NCBI RefSeq assembly: GCF_013359905.1
Contig: NZ_JABMCC010000115.1
Coordinates: forward strand, 434,001 to 498,000
Length of the DNA: 64,000 bases
Direction of reading: 5' to 3'
Source of the DNA: Paenibacillus taichungensis
GTDB taxonomy: Bacteria > Bacillota > Bacilli > Paenibacillales > Paenibacillaceae
The position numbers were made by a program, and so were the translations under genes. A model generated the notes under the pieces. It ran no database searches and was not told where the DNA came from. It was given only the letters and a program-made list of their open reading frames with translations. This document shows, in pieces, positions 53,044 through 62,342 of this stretch; within the stretch, counting starts at the first letter, position 1, and every line of letters begins with the position of its first letter.

Positions 53044-54318
53044 TTACTCTTTTATAACAGAGGCATTGACAGCGCCTTCCATCTGATTATTGTAGGTACG
53101 GAATAAACCAAGGCGCCAGAAGGCAGCTCCTTTGAGATCATACCGCTTGGCAAGACCCAGTTTATCATCTATGGAAGATGAGGTTTCACTATTTAAGCTG
53201 ATACCGAGCAAAAGCTTTTGTTTGGAAACACCAGCATCTAACGCAAGCTGGATGGCCTGATCCACAAGACTGTTCGGCTCGGGAACCTGCGCTTTGGTGC
53301 CGACCGGATTATATTGATAAGCCATAATGATGATGTCGTCTGCCAATGAAGCGAGCGTTTTGTAATCATAACCTTTATATGCACTATTTAATGGAGGTAC
53401 GGCCAAAGATAGAGCGATGTCTTTAGGCAAGGAATCTTTCAATTGCTTGACGTAATTGTTCAGCAGCTTCTGCTGCTCTACAGCATCCAACTTAAAACCT
53501 AGTCCTTCAAAATCAAGAACAACCCCTCCGAAGCCATTCTCAGCTATGGCAGCAGTTATGCCCTCAATGGACTTCTTGCGCATACTGCTGTCACTCAACA
53601 CCTTGGTCAGTTCTCCGTTTCCATCCAAAGAATAAACCATAAGATACGGTTTAATACTCTGATTCGCTGCATCAGAAACGATGGATTGAGGTGTAACGTC
53701 ACCGGCAGCAGCAGGAATTTGATACTCATCACCCTGAAGCGTAAATTGACCTTCGCGATCGATGCGACTCCAGCCAAAAGCGATCGAGTTCATGGATGAC
53801 ACCAAATCGATTTCCTTATAGGATTGCAGCGCATAGAAGGCTCTCAAATGCATTTCACGTTGAGGTGAAACAAGAGAAACGGTACGAGTTGACTGGTTCC
53901 AGCCTACATTAACACCGAACTGACTACTGAACGAACTGAGTGGAATAAGCACACGACCTTCCCGCTGAACAGGTGGCGCTGCGAGCTTTACTTTTTCTCC
54001 ATTAACGGTTGCTGTAGTGCTTCCCACTTGAAGCAGGACTTCCGTCGCCTGACCTTTTACATTTCCAATCGCTTTCACGGTTTGCGTTTTACTGTTCCAT
54101 GTAATGCTAATTCCCAGGGCTTCGCCAACTGTCCGGAAAGGGACATAGGTGACACCTTTATCAATCAGAGGGGCAGCATCGAATTTCAGAGGAACATCAT
54201 CCAGCAAGACCGAAATGGCTGGTGCGGCGTAGGCATCATTAAGGTTTGGAGTGGTTCCGAGCAAGGATATGGCAAGAATAGTGGCAGCAGCAGTTTTTCC
54301 TATTCGTGTATGAAACAT
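53044..54318 (-). CDS. Secreted protein: copper-amine-oxidase-N domain + GH18-like
   Basis: 424 residues from the ATG at 54318 (TTGGAGGA about 12 bases upstream). Signal peptide about 1-31. Residues about 35-150 are two repeats of the stalk found at the N-terminus of copper amine oxidases and common in Paenibacillus secreted proteins (VTYVPFRTVGEALG, then GRVLIPLSSFSSQFG). The rest is a GH18-type barrel close to spore cortex-lytic YaaH/YdhD: GFGGVVLDFEGLGF holds the Asp-x-Glu pair (Glu271), but the first Asp of the DGxxxDxE pattern is Gly. So activity is likely but not certain; cell wall or chitin-like glycan is the expected target. Confidence 0.87.
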   Translation of the reverse strand: MFHTRIGKTAAATILAISLLGTTPNLNDAYAAPAISVLLDDVPLKFDAAPLIDKGVTYVPFRTVGEALGISITWNSKTQTVKAIGNVKGQATEVLLQVGSTTATVNGEKVKLAAPPVQREGRVLIPLSSFSSQFGVNVGWNQSTRTVSLVSPQREMHLRAFYALQSYKEIDLVSSMNSIAFGWSRIDREGQFTLQGDEYQIPAAAGDVTPQSIVSDAANQSIKPYLMVYSLDGNGELTKVLSDSSMRKKSIEGITAAIAENGFGGVVLDFEGLGFKLDAVEQQKLLNNYVKQLKDSLPKDIALSLAVPPLNSAYKGYDYKTLASLADDIIIMAYQYNPVGTKAQVPEPNSLVDQAIQLALDAGVSKQKLLLGISLNSETSSSIDDKLGLAKRYDLKGAAFWRLGLFRTYNNQMEGAVNASVIKE

Positions 54319-54496
54319 GTTTTTTGTATTCCTCCAACTCATCAAATATAGTAGAATTGCATCTTATCTGAATCATGATCTAGTATAAAATAGTATAGCA
54401 AAATTTTCATAGAGTTCCAATTACAAGATATGATGGACTTTTGCAGAGTAATAATTAAACCAAGCGATATTAATTTTAGTCAGAAGCAGGAGGAGA

Positions 54497-55732
54497 ATGC
54501 GATTGGACTTTCGTGAAAAATTGGAGCGTTATGCAGCACTTGTGGTCAACGTTGGTGTTCATGTTCAGAAGGGACAAACGCTTGTCATAACTGCGCCATT
54601 ATCGGCTGCACCGTTTGTTCGACTAGTTGTAAAACATGCTTATGAGGCCGGCGCTCATGATGTCTATATCGAGTGGAACGACGATGAGATTACGCGTTTA
54701 AAATATGAACTTGCACCTGATTCGGTGTTCCACGAATACCCGGCGTTCCGGGCAGCCGGTTGGGAGAATTTTGCCGAAAAAAATGCAGCTTTCCTGACGA
54801 TCACGGCACCCAATCCCGATCTTCTGCATGGAATAGATCCACAGCGGATCATGAATTTGAATGCAGCCAAAGGTAAGGTATTAGCCAAATTTCGCAGCTA
54901 CGGCATGTCCAACAAGGTCAGTTGGTCTATAGTTACGGTTCCATCAATGGCTTGGGCTGCCAAGGTGTTTCCTCATGTTGTCGAGGAGCATTTGATTGAT
55001 ACGATGTGGGAAGCTATCTTTAACGTTACGCGGATTAATTCGGCTGATCCCGTTGAGGCATGGAAGACACATCTTGAGCTGCTTAGAAACAAGACGGATC
55101 AGCTTAATCGTAAAAAGTATCGAGCACTGCGATACCGTGGACCTGGTACGGATCTGCGGATAGAATTGTCGCCTAAACATATCTGGGTTAGTGATGCAGA
55201 TAACATTAATGAAAAGGGTGTTTCATTTTTGGCAAACATTCCGTCAGAAGAAGTATGGACTGCCCCGTTAAAGCAGGGGGTGAACGGCACGGTTCGCAGT
55301 ACTAAGCCGCTAAGTTATGAAGGATATCTAATCGATGATTTCTCCTTGACGTTTGAAAATGGGAAAATTATTAATATTCAAGCAGCGCAAGGGCATGAGG
55401 TGCTAAAAAGATTAATAAGCATCGACGAAGGGGCGGCCTATCTGGGCGAGATTGCGCTGGTGCCCCATCATTCTCCTATTTCGGAATCAGGGCTCGTTTT
55501 TTATAACTCTCTTTTTGACGAAAATGCATCCAACCATCTCGCGATCGGTAATGCTTATCCTTTCTGTCTTGAGGGAGGGAACGAGATGACTGAAGCGGAA
55601 AAAGCGGCAAACGGTGTGAACTCAAGCCTCATTCATGTCGATTTTATGATTGGATCAGCTACTATGGATATTGATGGAGAACTTGCAAATGGGGACTTGG
55701 AACCTGTGTTTCGTAACGGTAACTGGGCCTAG
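54497..55732 (+). CDS. Aminopeptidase, M29 (AmpS/PepS) family
   Basis: 411 residues. AGGAGG ends only 3 bases before the ATG at 54497 and 9 bases before an in-frame TTG at 54503, which may be the real start (MDFREKLERYA). Family features: VQKGQTLVITAPLSAAPFVRLV, the first-metal region NIPSEEVWTAP, SIDEGAAYLGEIALVPHHSPIS, and LAIGNAYPFCLEGG with metal and catalytic Glu/His/Asp at the end (SLIHVDFMIGSATMDIDGE). A cytoplasmic metallo-exopeptidase, dimeric by family. The TetR gene follows 50 bases later. Confidence 0.93.
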   Translation: MRLDFREKLERYAALVVNVGVHVQKGQTLVITAPLSAAPFVRLVVKHAYEAGAHDVYIEWNDDEITRLKYELAPDSVFHEYPAFRAAGWENFAEKNAAFLTITAPNPDLLHGIDPQRIMNLNAAKGKVLAKFRSYGMSNKVSWSIVTVPSMAWAAKVFPHVVEEHLIDTMWEAIFNVTRINSADPVEAWKTHLELLRNKTDQLNRKKYRALRYRGPGTDLRIELSPKHIWVSDADNINEKGVSFLANIPSEEVWTAPLKQGVNGTVRSTKPLSYEGYLIDDFSLTFENGKIINIQAAQGHEVLKRLISIDEGAAYLGEIALVPHHSPISESGLVFYNSLFDENASNHLAIGNAYPFCLEGGNEMTEAEKAANGVNSSLIHVDFMIGSATMDIDGELANGDLEPVFRNGNWA

Positions 55733-55782
55733 AATTAATAATCATAGATCAATAATTGGTAATAAAACGGAGGAGGATTCAA

Positions 55783-56457
55783 ATGTCACCCAGAAACATT
55801 TTGAAGGACCAACAAATGAGAAAGGAACGCATTGAGCATATCTTAAATTCAGCCTTACAAACCATGGCTAAACGTGGGATTGATTCAACCAATATTAAAG
55901 ATATCGCCAAGGAAGCAAAACTTAGCGTAGGCAATATTTATACCTACTTTACATCGAAGGACGAAATTTTCAGTGAGGTTCTGCGTCGAGGACAAACGAT
56001 GTATGGGAGGACAATTGCACAGATAGCAGACATGGATATAGATCCTCGTGAAAAACTATTCGAGATTAGCAAAGGGTGGTTATCAAACGAGAGTAATTGG
56101 GCCTTCACCATCATGCTCCAAAGTATACGAACGAATCAGGCGGTCAGCACCGAAATAAAACAAGCTGCAACTCAGAGATTTACCGACAATCTGGAACCTT
56201 TGGCAGAGATTTTTCGCCAAGGACAGGAGAGAGGCGGCATCATACATGGAGATACTCGACAACTTGCATTTTATTTTGTAAGTCTGATTCAAGGTCTGAC
56301 CTTGCAGCTCGCTCCAGGTTATGAAATACAAGTAGATATTGACCCGGAAAAAATTGTTCGTCTTTTTATGATACCAGAGAAGGAGGGTTTAACAAGCGAT
56401 CTGTTCAAGAAAAACAATGATTTAAGTTACATAAATAAAAAAATGTTTGACAGGTAA
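55783..56457 (+). CDS. TetR-family regulator upstream of sulfonate transporter
   Basis: 224 residues from ATG 55783 (CGGAGGAGGA upstream). HTH is TNIKDIAKEAKLSVGNIYTYFTSKDEIF (about 35-62). C-terminal domain (70-224) of the TetR_C type found near organosulfur and aromatic genes. It may repress the transporter and monooxygenase that follow; no clear dyad operator seen. The gene ends before a T-tailed hairpin at 56526. Confidence 0.9.
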   Translation: MSPRNILKDQQMRKERIEHILNSALQTMAKRGIDSTNIKDIAKEAKLSVGNIYTYFTSKDEIFSEVLRRGQTMYGRTIAQIADMDIDPREKLFEISKGWLSNESNWAFTIMLQSIRTNQAVSTEIKQAATQRFTDNLEPLAEIFRQGQERGGIIHGDTRQLAFYFVSLIQGLTLQLAPGYEIQVDIDPEKIVRLFMIPEKEGLTSDLFKKNNDLSYINKKMFDR

Positions 56458-56525
56458 GAATTGGTATTGATAATATATCGTATAACAAAACGAACCGAAA
56501 TTCACTTTGTTGATTTGCAAACACT

Positions 56526-56579
56526 GAGATTTACACTGCACCGCTCTATATGCTGTGGGAATGGGTAAATCTCTTTTTT
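56526..56579 (+). terminator. Hairpin with T-run before sulfonate operon
   Basis: GAGATTTAC (56526-56534) pairs with GTAAATCTC (56565-56573), 30-base loop with an inner partial stem, then TTTTTT. It may end the TetR transcript, or act as a leader attenuator of the following operon, whose first gene starts 61 bases on. Confidence 0.65.
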
Positions 56580-56639
56580 CGGCCTCAAAACCAAGTAAAC
56601 ATGTAAGTATTATTTATTAAATGCGAAAGGGTGTCTTTA

Positions 56640-57416
56640 ATGTCTGGGGATATGCTTATGATCAGTGACCTGAACAAAACGTTTGTCGCCCCTGTAGGCG
56701 AAATCATTGCGTTAAACAACATTCAGCTCAACGTTCGAAAAGGTGAATTAGTAACCATCATTGGTCCAAGCGGATGCGGGAAAAGCACGTTGCTTAAAAT
56801 TGTGGCTGGCTTAGATACGCAGTATACGGGGACCGTCTTGCTTAACGGTAAACCAATTGTCGGCCCCAGCATAGAGAAAGGATTCATTTTTCAGGAGCCC
56901 CGGCTATTCCCGTGGTTAACGGTGGAAAAAAACATTGCAGCCAATCTCTCTCTTAGAGATGTGAATGTCCGCCGAAAGGTAGAGGAACTAATTGATCTGG
57001 TCCGCTTAAAAGGATTTGAAAAATCATATCCTCGCGAATTATCAGGTGGTATGGCTCAGCGCGTCGCCATTGCGAGAGCTTTGCTGCGTAATCCGGACGT
57101 ATTGTTGCTGGATGAGCCGTTCGGAGCGCTCGACGCTTTTACTCGGTCTCATTTGCAGGAAGTGCTGCTTGATATTTGGCAACGTAATGGAACAACAATG
57201 CTGTTTGTAACCCACGATCTCGATGAAGCCGTCTTCCTAGGGGAACGCGTCGTCATTATGAATCCGCATCCAGGTCATATTCGGAGTATTCTTTCGATTG
57301 ATTTACCTTTTCTCCGAAAAAGATCAGGTAGTGCATTTCAGGAGATGCGAAGACTGGTATTAAATGAGTTCGAAAAAGTGGATGAGCCTTTATATGACGT
57401 AGGCGGCGGTATATAG
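56640..57416 (+). CDS. Sulfonate/nitrate-type ABC transporter ATPase (SsuB/TauB-like)
   Basis: 258 residues from ATG 56640 (AAAGGGTG upstream); a GTG at 56631 lies inside that site. Walker [10 protein letters not shown] (42-50), Q-loop [13 protein letters not shown], signature LSGGMAQR (134-141), Walker [13 protein letters not shown] (154-165), switch His in FVTHDLDEA. The EPRLFPW Q-loop marks the sulfonate/nitrate/taurine class. It powers the two permeases encoded downstream. Confidence 0.93.
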   Translation: MSGDMLMISDLNKTFVAPVGEIIALNNIQLNVRKGELVTIIGPSGCGKSTLLKIVAGLDTQYTGTVLLNGKPIVGPSIEKGFIFQEPRLFPWLTVEKNIAANLSLRDVNVRRKVEELIDLVRLKGFEKSYPRELSGGMAQRVAIARALLRNPDVLLLDEPFGALDAFTRSHLQEVLLDIWQRNGTTMLFVTHDLDEAVFLGERVVIMNPHPGHIRSILSIDLPFLRKRSGSAFQEMRRLVLNEFEKVDEPLYDVGGGI

Positions 57417-57470
57417 CGTTATCCATAGACGAAGAAGGAAGTACAGCATATTAAAGGGAGAGTGGATTAT

Positions 57471-58481
57471 ATGAAAAAATCATATCTGGTTCTTGTTATG
57501 GTACTCACGTTGTCTTTATTGACAATGGCTTGTGCATCCAAGAGTTCAAATGAAAATGCAAGTGGTTCAGGTACGAGCCAAAATGTAACTGTCAAAATTG
57601 GGATTCAGGGAAGCGGTGGCTTATTCGGTAAAGCACGCGAAGAAAAATGGTTTGAACAAGAATTTGAAAAAACAGGTGCCAAAGTGGAATGGATTGAGTT
57701 TCAGAGTGGGCCGCCTATGACAGAGGCGATTGCTTCCAATAAGCTGGATATCGCCAGCCTGGGGAACATGCCTATTATCGCAGCACAAGCTGCGAATATT
57801 CCTTTTAAAATCGTATCGCAAGTTCTGGACGGAAAAAATAACGTTGCGATTATTGTACCTGCCGGTAGTACCGCCCAGTCACTTAGTGACCTGAAAGGCA
57901 AGAAGATTGCCGTGACAAAAGGAAGCAATGCATATAACTTTTTATACCGTGGTTTGGAGAAGTCCGGTCTGACGGATAAAGATTTTGAAATCATTCAGTT
58001 ACAGCCTGATGAGACACAGTCTGCGTTTGAAACCGGCAGTGTAGATGCCTGGGCGACATGGGACCCTTACATTACACTCAATACCTTAACTGGAAAAGGA
58101 AAAGTGCTATCCGACGGAGAGCAGCTTGGCGTATTGTCCCCTTCGTTTACGATCGCGGGAACTGGTTTTGCAGAGGAGCATCCAGAGCTTGTGACTCTGT
58201 ACTTGAAGGTAGTTAATAAAGCATTGAAGTGGGAAAGCGAGCATGAAACCGAAGCGATCGACAGATATGCAGCTGAACGTAGTGTTCCTGCCAGTGTTAT
58301 CAGTGGGACATTCGAACGTTCCCGCATGATTAACACACCAGTTAATGAAAATATTGTAGAAGAAATGCAGCAAACAGCGGATTTCCAATATAAAGTGAAG
58401 AACATTCGGAATCAGGTTGTTGTTAAAGCAATAACGGACAATCAATATATCGACGCAGCTCTCAAGGATCCACTGAAATAA
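57471..58481 (+). CDS. Sulfonate-type ABC substrate-binding lipoprotein (SsuA-like)
   Basis: 336 residues from ATG 57471 (GGGAGAG upstream). Lipobox TMAC (Cys21). Two-lobe fold of the NMT1/SsuA family: VKIGIQGSGGLFGKAREEKWFE, LDIASLGNMPIIAAQAANIPFKIV, LKGKKIAVTKGSNAYNFLYRGL, GSVDAWATWDPYITL. The AWATWDP block is characteristic of aliphatic sulfonate binding proteins. It captures the compound outside the membrane. Confidence 0.92.
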   Translation: MKKSYLVLVMVLTLSLLTMACASKSSNENASGSGTSQNVTVKIGIQGSGGLFGKAREEKWFEQEFEKTGAKVEWIEFQSGPPMTEAIASNKLDIASLGNMPIIAAQAANIPFKIVSQVLDGKNNVAIIVPAGSTAQSLSDLKGKKIAVTKGSNAYNFLYRGLEKSGLTDKDFEIIQLQPDETQSAFETGSVDAWATWDPYITLNTLTGKGKVLSDGEQLGVLSPSFTIAGTGFAEEHPELVTLYLKVVNKALKWESEHETEAIDRYAAERSVPASVISGTFERSRMINTPVNENIVEEMQQTADFQYKVKNIRNQVVVKAITDNQYIDAALKDPLK

Positions 58482-58517
58482 ACATAATGACCCCTATAGA
58501 AGAGAGGCGTTCACTAC

Positions 58518-59369
58518 ATGCAAATGCGTGCGGAAAAGGCGGTTATCCCGCCTTTAATTCAAAAGAAAAACTCGGTTAAGCGGCGAAAACTTTACTTAAG
58601 AGCTAGCAATATAGTACTAGGGCTTATCTTTCCGGTGTGTCTGTTAATCGCGTGGGAGGTAGCCGGGACTATGGGATATTTGAACCCCGTTCTGCTTCCA
58701 ACGCCAAGCAGTATATGGAAAGAGCTCGTCAGCATGACGGAGACAGGTGAACTTGTAAGGCATTCGGGCATATCGACGTGGAGAGCTCTGCTTGGTTTTC
58801 TGATCGGAGGCGGTCTTGGTCTAACAATGGGCTTGTGGGTCGGGTTTTCTTACAAGACAGAGCGACTGCTGGACCCTTCCTTTCAAATGCTGCGGACGCT
58901 GCCTCACTTGGCCATTGCTCCCTTGTTTATTTTGTGGTTCGGTTTCGGTGAAACTTCAAAATTGCTGCTGATCGCTAAAGGTGCTTTCTTTCCGCTGTAT
59001 GTTAATACTTTTCTGGGTATCCGATCCGTTGACAGTAAGCTTTTTGATGTAGGACAGGTGCTGCAATTCAGCAAATGGCAGATGATCACGAAGTTAATTC
59101 TTCCAGCATCTCTGCCGAATATCTTTCTGGGTATCCGATTATCCGTCAGTGTCGCCTGGTTGGGTCTGGTCGTTGCCGAATTGATGGGTTCCAGTGCAGG
59201 CTTGGGATACCTGATCAATGATGCTAGATCGTTCTCACTCACCACCGTAGTGTTTGTGGGAATCATTGTTTTTGCTTTCGTGGGCAAACTGTCAGATTCC
59301 ATCATTAAACTTCTGGAAGCGAGAGCACTACGGTGGCAAGACGGTTTTAAAGGAGAAGAAGCAAAATGA
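58518..59369 (+). CDS. Sulfonate-type ABC permease 1 (SsuC-like)
   Basis: 283 residues; AGAGAGGCG precedes the ATG. Six predicted helices, with IVLGLIFPVCLLIAWEVAG at the first. EAA-like loop: EVGQ-type segment SKLFDVGQVLQFSKWQMITKLILPASLP. The stretch LDPSFQMLRTLPHLAIAPLFILWFGFGE is almost the same as in the following permease, so the two arose by tandem duplication and probably form a heterodimer. Overlaps the next gene by 4 bases (ATGA). Confidence 0.92.
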   Translation: MQMRAEKAVIPPLIQKKNSVKRRKLYLRASNIVLGLIFPVCLLIAWEVAGTMGYLNPVLLPTPSSIWKELVSMTETGELVRHSGISTWRALLGFLIGGGLGLTMGLWVGFSYKTERLLDPSFQMLRTLPHLAIAPLFILWFGFGETSKLLLIAKGAFFPLYVNTFLGIRSVDSKLFDVGQVLQFSKWQMITKLILPASLPNIFLGIRLSVSVAWLGLVVAELMGSSAGLGYLINDARSFSLTTVVFVGIIVFAFVGKLSDSIIKLLEARALRWQDGFKGEEAK

Positions 59370-60178
59370 GCAAGCTGGAGATTGGTAAACAAACCGAACG
59401 AGCAGGAGACTGGCTGAGCAAAATTCCGGGTCGTCTTCACGGGTGGATTATTCCGTTGGCTATTCTCCTCATCTGGGAATTGGCCTCTGCCCTTCAGCTG
59501 GTTTCAGCGACCATGCTACCCGCTCCTTCCAAGATTGCAGAGCAGTTCATCCGTCTAATCTTGAACGGCGAGTTGCTGGAACATCTCGGGATCAGCTCCT
59601 ATCGAGCGGGCCTGGGATTTCTGCTTGGAACAGCTGCCGGGCTCATGCTCGGCCTATCCACAGGGCTTGGGAAATTGGCGGAGCGCACACTTGACCCTTC
59701 ATTACAGATGCTGCGGATGATCCCGCTTCTTTCCCTCATTCCATTATTTATTTTATGGTTTGGTGTAGGAGAGTTTTCAAAAATTCTAATGATCTCGCTA
59801 GGTGCGTTTTTTCCTGTATATGTGAATACATTTCTCGGTATACGAAACGTTGATATGAAGCTGATTGAAGTCTCCCGGATTTACGAGTATTCAAGATGGG
59901 AGTTACTCGGCAAACTCATTATTCCTGCGGCACTTCCCAATATTCTGCTTGGAGTTAGACTGTCTCTGGGCGCGGCGTGGCTAGTCCTTGTTGTGGCTGA
60001 AATGATGGGAACCAGCGCAGGTGTCGGCTACATGATACAGGATGCTCGTGCTTACTCGCAAACGGATATTGTATTTGTTGGTATTGTAGTCTTTGCGGTT
60101 GTAGGAAAGCTCTCGGATTCGACTGTCCGGCTCCTTGAAAACAGATGGCTTCGCTGGCGAGATACGTTCAAGGGGTAA
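59366..60178 (+). CDS. Sulfonate-type ABC permease 2 (SsuC-like paralog)
   Basis: 270 residues; GGAGAAGAAGC lies at the end of the previous gene. Same helices and EAA loop (KLIEVSRIYEYSRWELLGKLIIPAALP) as permease 1. Most SsuABC systems have one permease gene; two suggest a heterodimer. It is followed by the monooxygenase gene. Confidence 0.92.
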   Translation: MSKLEIGKQTERAGDWLSKIPGRLHGWIIPLAILLIWELASALQLVSATMLPAPSKIAEQFIRLILNGELLEHLGISSYRAGLGFLLGTAAGLMLGLSTGLGKLAERTLDPSLQMLRMIPLLSLIPLFILWFGVGEFSKILMISLGAFFPVYVNTFLGIRNVDMKLIEVSRIYEYSRWELLGKLIIPAALPNILLGVRLSLGAAWLVLVVAEMMGTSAGVGYMIQDARAYSQTDIVFVGIVVFAVVGKLSDSTVRLLENRWLRWRDTFKG

Positions 60179-60210
60179 TCCGATAATTGAAACAAGAAGG
60201 GGAGATTTAT

Positions 60211-61572
60211 ATGGGGACGAGACAAGAGCAACTTCATCTAGGAGCATTCATTTATTATACAGGTCATCATCACTATGGCTGGCGGCGCTCGGATTCAGGA
60301 GCTGAACAGATTTTTGATTATAAGTTTTACAGGTCCATCGCACAGACGGCTGAACGAGGCAAGTTTGATATGATGTTTCTGGCTGATCTTCTCTACGTGA
60401 TGGGCGCTGATCAATCGGCTGCAGGGATGCTGGACCCGCTAACGCTCCTGTCGGCCTTGGCTACGGATACAGCAAAGCTGGGTTTGACCGCCACCGTGTC
60501 GACTACCTATAACGAGCCATATAACGTAGCTCGAAAATTTGCCACATTGGACCATATCAGTGAAGGACGCGCAGGATGGAACATCGTGACATCCCAATTG
60601 GATGTTGAAGCAAATAACTATGGAAGAACAGAACATCCCGAGCATGGGCTTCGATATAAAATGGCCCGGGAATTTGTCGAAGTAGCCACCCTGCTCTGGG
60701 ATAGCTGGGAAGATCAATCCTTAATTGTGGATCGGCAGGCTGGACTATTTGCGGACCCGTCTAAACTAAAGGAAGTTTCATATAAAGGGCAGTGGTACTC
60801 TACCCAAGGTACAATCAATGTTCCTCGTTCCCCGCAAGGATATCCTGTACTCATCCAAGCCGGATCATCCGAACCGGGACAGGATTTTGCAGCCAACTAT
60901 GGTGAAGTGATTTTCACGGCCCAACAGTCTCTGAATGCTGCGAAAGAGTTCTATAATAACGTCAAATCCAAACTCGCTCTATATGGACGCGAACAAGGCA
61001 GCATGAAAATAATGCCTGGTTTATCACCGATTTTGGGTAAGACGGAGCAGGAAGCTCAGCGGAAATATCAAGAACTACAGGAGTTAATCCCTCCGGCGGC
61101 TGCAGTTGGTATGTTATCCGGAATGCTTAAGTTTGACCTTTCGGAGTATCCTGTTGAAGGCCAGTTGCCTGATATTCCAGATCCCGTAGAAGCTTCCAAT
61201 GGCATGAAAAGCCGGGTACAGCTGATTATGGACATGGCTCGAAAAGATAAGTTATCCATTCTTGAGCTGGGTCGGAGGCTGATAGGGGCAAGAGGGCATA
61301 TGCAGTTTGTTGGGACCTATGAACAACTGGCTGATTTGATGCAACAATGGTTTGAAGAATATGGTTGCGACGGATTTAACATCATGCCACCCGTTTTGCC
61401 GGGAGATTTGAATGAATTTGTGGATTATGTGGTTCCGATTCTTCAAGCGCGGGGGCTCTTCCGTATGGATTATACGGGCAGCACGCTTCGTGATCATCTT
61501 GGGCTGGATCGCCCGGGTATAAGTCATTTTCAAAAAGAGAAGACGTTAGATAAGACCTCCATAACAATATGA
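60211..61572 (+). CDS. LLM-class FMN-dependent monooxygenase (NtaA/SnaA/DszA family)
   Basis: 453 residues from ATG 60211 (AAGGGGAG upstream); a TTG at 60187 is further from the site. Luciferase-like barrel: LGAFIYYTGHHHYGWRR, FDMMFLADLLYV, TYNEPYNVARKFATLDHISEGRAGWNIVTSQLDVEANNYGR, and SPQGYPVLIQAGSSEPGQDFAA, which is the signature of the NtaA/SnaA/DszA branch. It uses FMNH2 from a separate reductase (none nearby) and oxygen to cleave C-S or C-N bonds. With the sulfonate-type transporter, release of sulfur from an organosulfur compound is the natural reading. Confidence 0.93.
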   Translation: MGTRQEQLHLGAFIYYTGHHHYGWRRSDSGAEQIFDYKFYRSIAQTAERGKFDMMFLADLLYVMGADQSAAGMLDPLTLLSALATDTAKLGLTATVSTTYNEPYNVARKFATLDHISEGRAGWNIVTSQLDVEANNYGRTEHPEHGLRYKMAREFVEVATLLWDSWEDQSLIVDRQAGLFADPSKLKEVSYKGQWYSTQGTINVPRSPQGYPVLIQAGSSEPGQDFAANYGEVIFTAQQSLNAAKEFYNNVKSKLALYGREQGSMKIMPGLSPILGKTEQEAQRKYQELQELIPPAAAVGMLSGMLKFDLSEYPVEGQLPDIPDPVEASNGMKSRVQLIMDMARKDKLSILELGRRLIGARGHMQFVGTYEQLADLMQQWFEEYGCDGFNIMPPVLPGDLNEFVDYVVPILQARGLFRMDYTGSTLRDHLGLDRPGISHFQKEKTLDKTSITI

Positions 61573-61632
61573 GCATTCCCGTTTTAGTCTGATTTTCAAT
61601 TACTGGTCTTCCTAAAGAAGAAAGGGAAAAGA

Positions 61633-61655
61633 AGTCGCCTATTGGCGGCTTTTTT
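61633..61655 (+). terminator. Terminator of sulfonate operon
   Basis: AGTCGCC / GGCGGCT stem (one G-T pair), loop TATT, then six T. Third member of the window's repeated terminator family. Confidence 0.88.
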
Positions 61656-61811
61656 CGTTTGGGACGATATAAGTTCTTGTTCCCAGATAAAAAAATTCAA
61701 AAAATTCATCTTCTTTAAAACTATTTTCGACTCTCAGCTGTCTAACATGCGAAACAACATACAAAGTAAGCTTTATTAAAAATGCGGCAATAATCAAAAT
61801 ATACAGTCGCA

Positions 61812-62342
61812 ATGGGGGTGGACAAACTGAGCAAGGAAAGTACAGCGCTAACTGAACAGCAGTTCAGTGATCGTCTGGAGGCATGTAAAGAAAAGCTTTA
61901 TCGCTTCGCGTTCTCTTATGTGAAAAATGAACAGGAAGCATTGGAAATTATATCTGAAGCCTCTTATAAAGGTTTTCTATCTTATGAAAAAGTGAAAAGT
62001 CCTGATTATTTTGAAACCTGGATGACCCGGATCGTCATCAACTGCTCTCTGGATCACATCAGACGAAAGAAGAAATACACGTATATGGAAGACAGTACAA
62101 TACCGTTTGCAGCCGAAGAGAGTTCCATGGGGCTTGAAGAACAATGGGATTTATACGAAGCACTTGATCATCTGCATCCCGAAGATAGGGCATTCATCGT
62201 TTTGAAATTTTTCCAGGATCAGCGATTCAAGGATATGGCGGAGGTATTGTCCCTGCCGGAAAGCACGGTGAAGACCAGGTTCTATAAGATCTTAAACAAA
62301 CTCAAAAAACATCTGACCAAGGAAGAGGTTGATTTTACATGA
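61812..62342 (+). CDS. ECF-type RNA polymerase sigma factor
   Basis: 176 residues from ATG 61812; GGGGGTGG overlaps the first codons, so a downstream non-ATG start is possible. Sigma-2 region about 15-85 (LYRFAFSYVKNEQEALEIISEASYKGF, then FETWMTRIVINCSLDHIRRKKK) and sigma-4 about 110-170 (HPEDRAFIVLKFFQDQRFKDMAEVLSLPESTVKTRFYKILNKLKKHL). The DHIRRKKK end and SigV/SigW-like layout fit stress sigma factors of the cell envelope. It overlaps the anti-sigma-like gene by 4 bases. Confidence 0.92.
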   Translation: MGVDKLSKESTALTEQQFSDRLEACKEKLYRFAFSYVKNEQEALEIISEASYKGFLSYEKVKSPDYFETWMTRIVINCSLDHIRRKKKYTYMEDSTIPFAAEESSMGLEEQWDLYEALDHLHPEDRAFIVLKFFQDQRFKDMAEVLSLPESTVKTRFYKILNKLKKHLTKEEVDFT

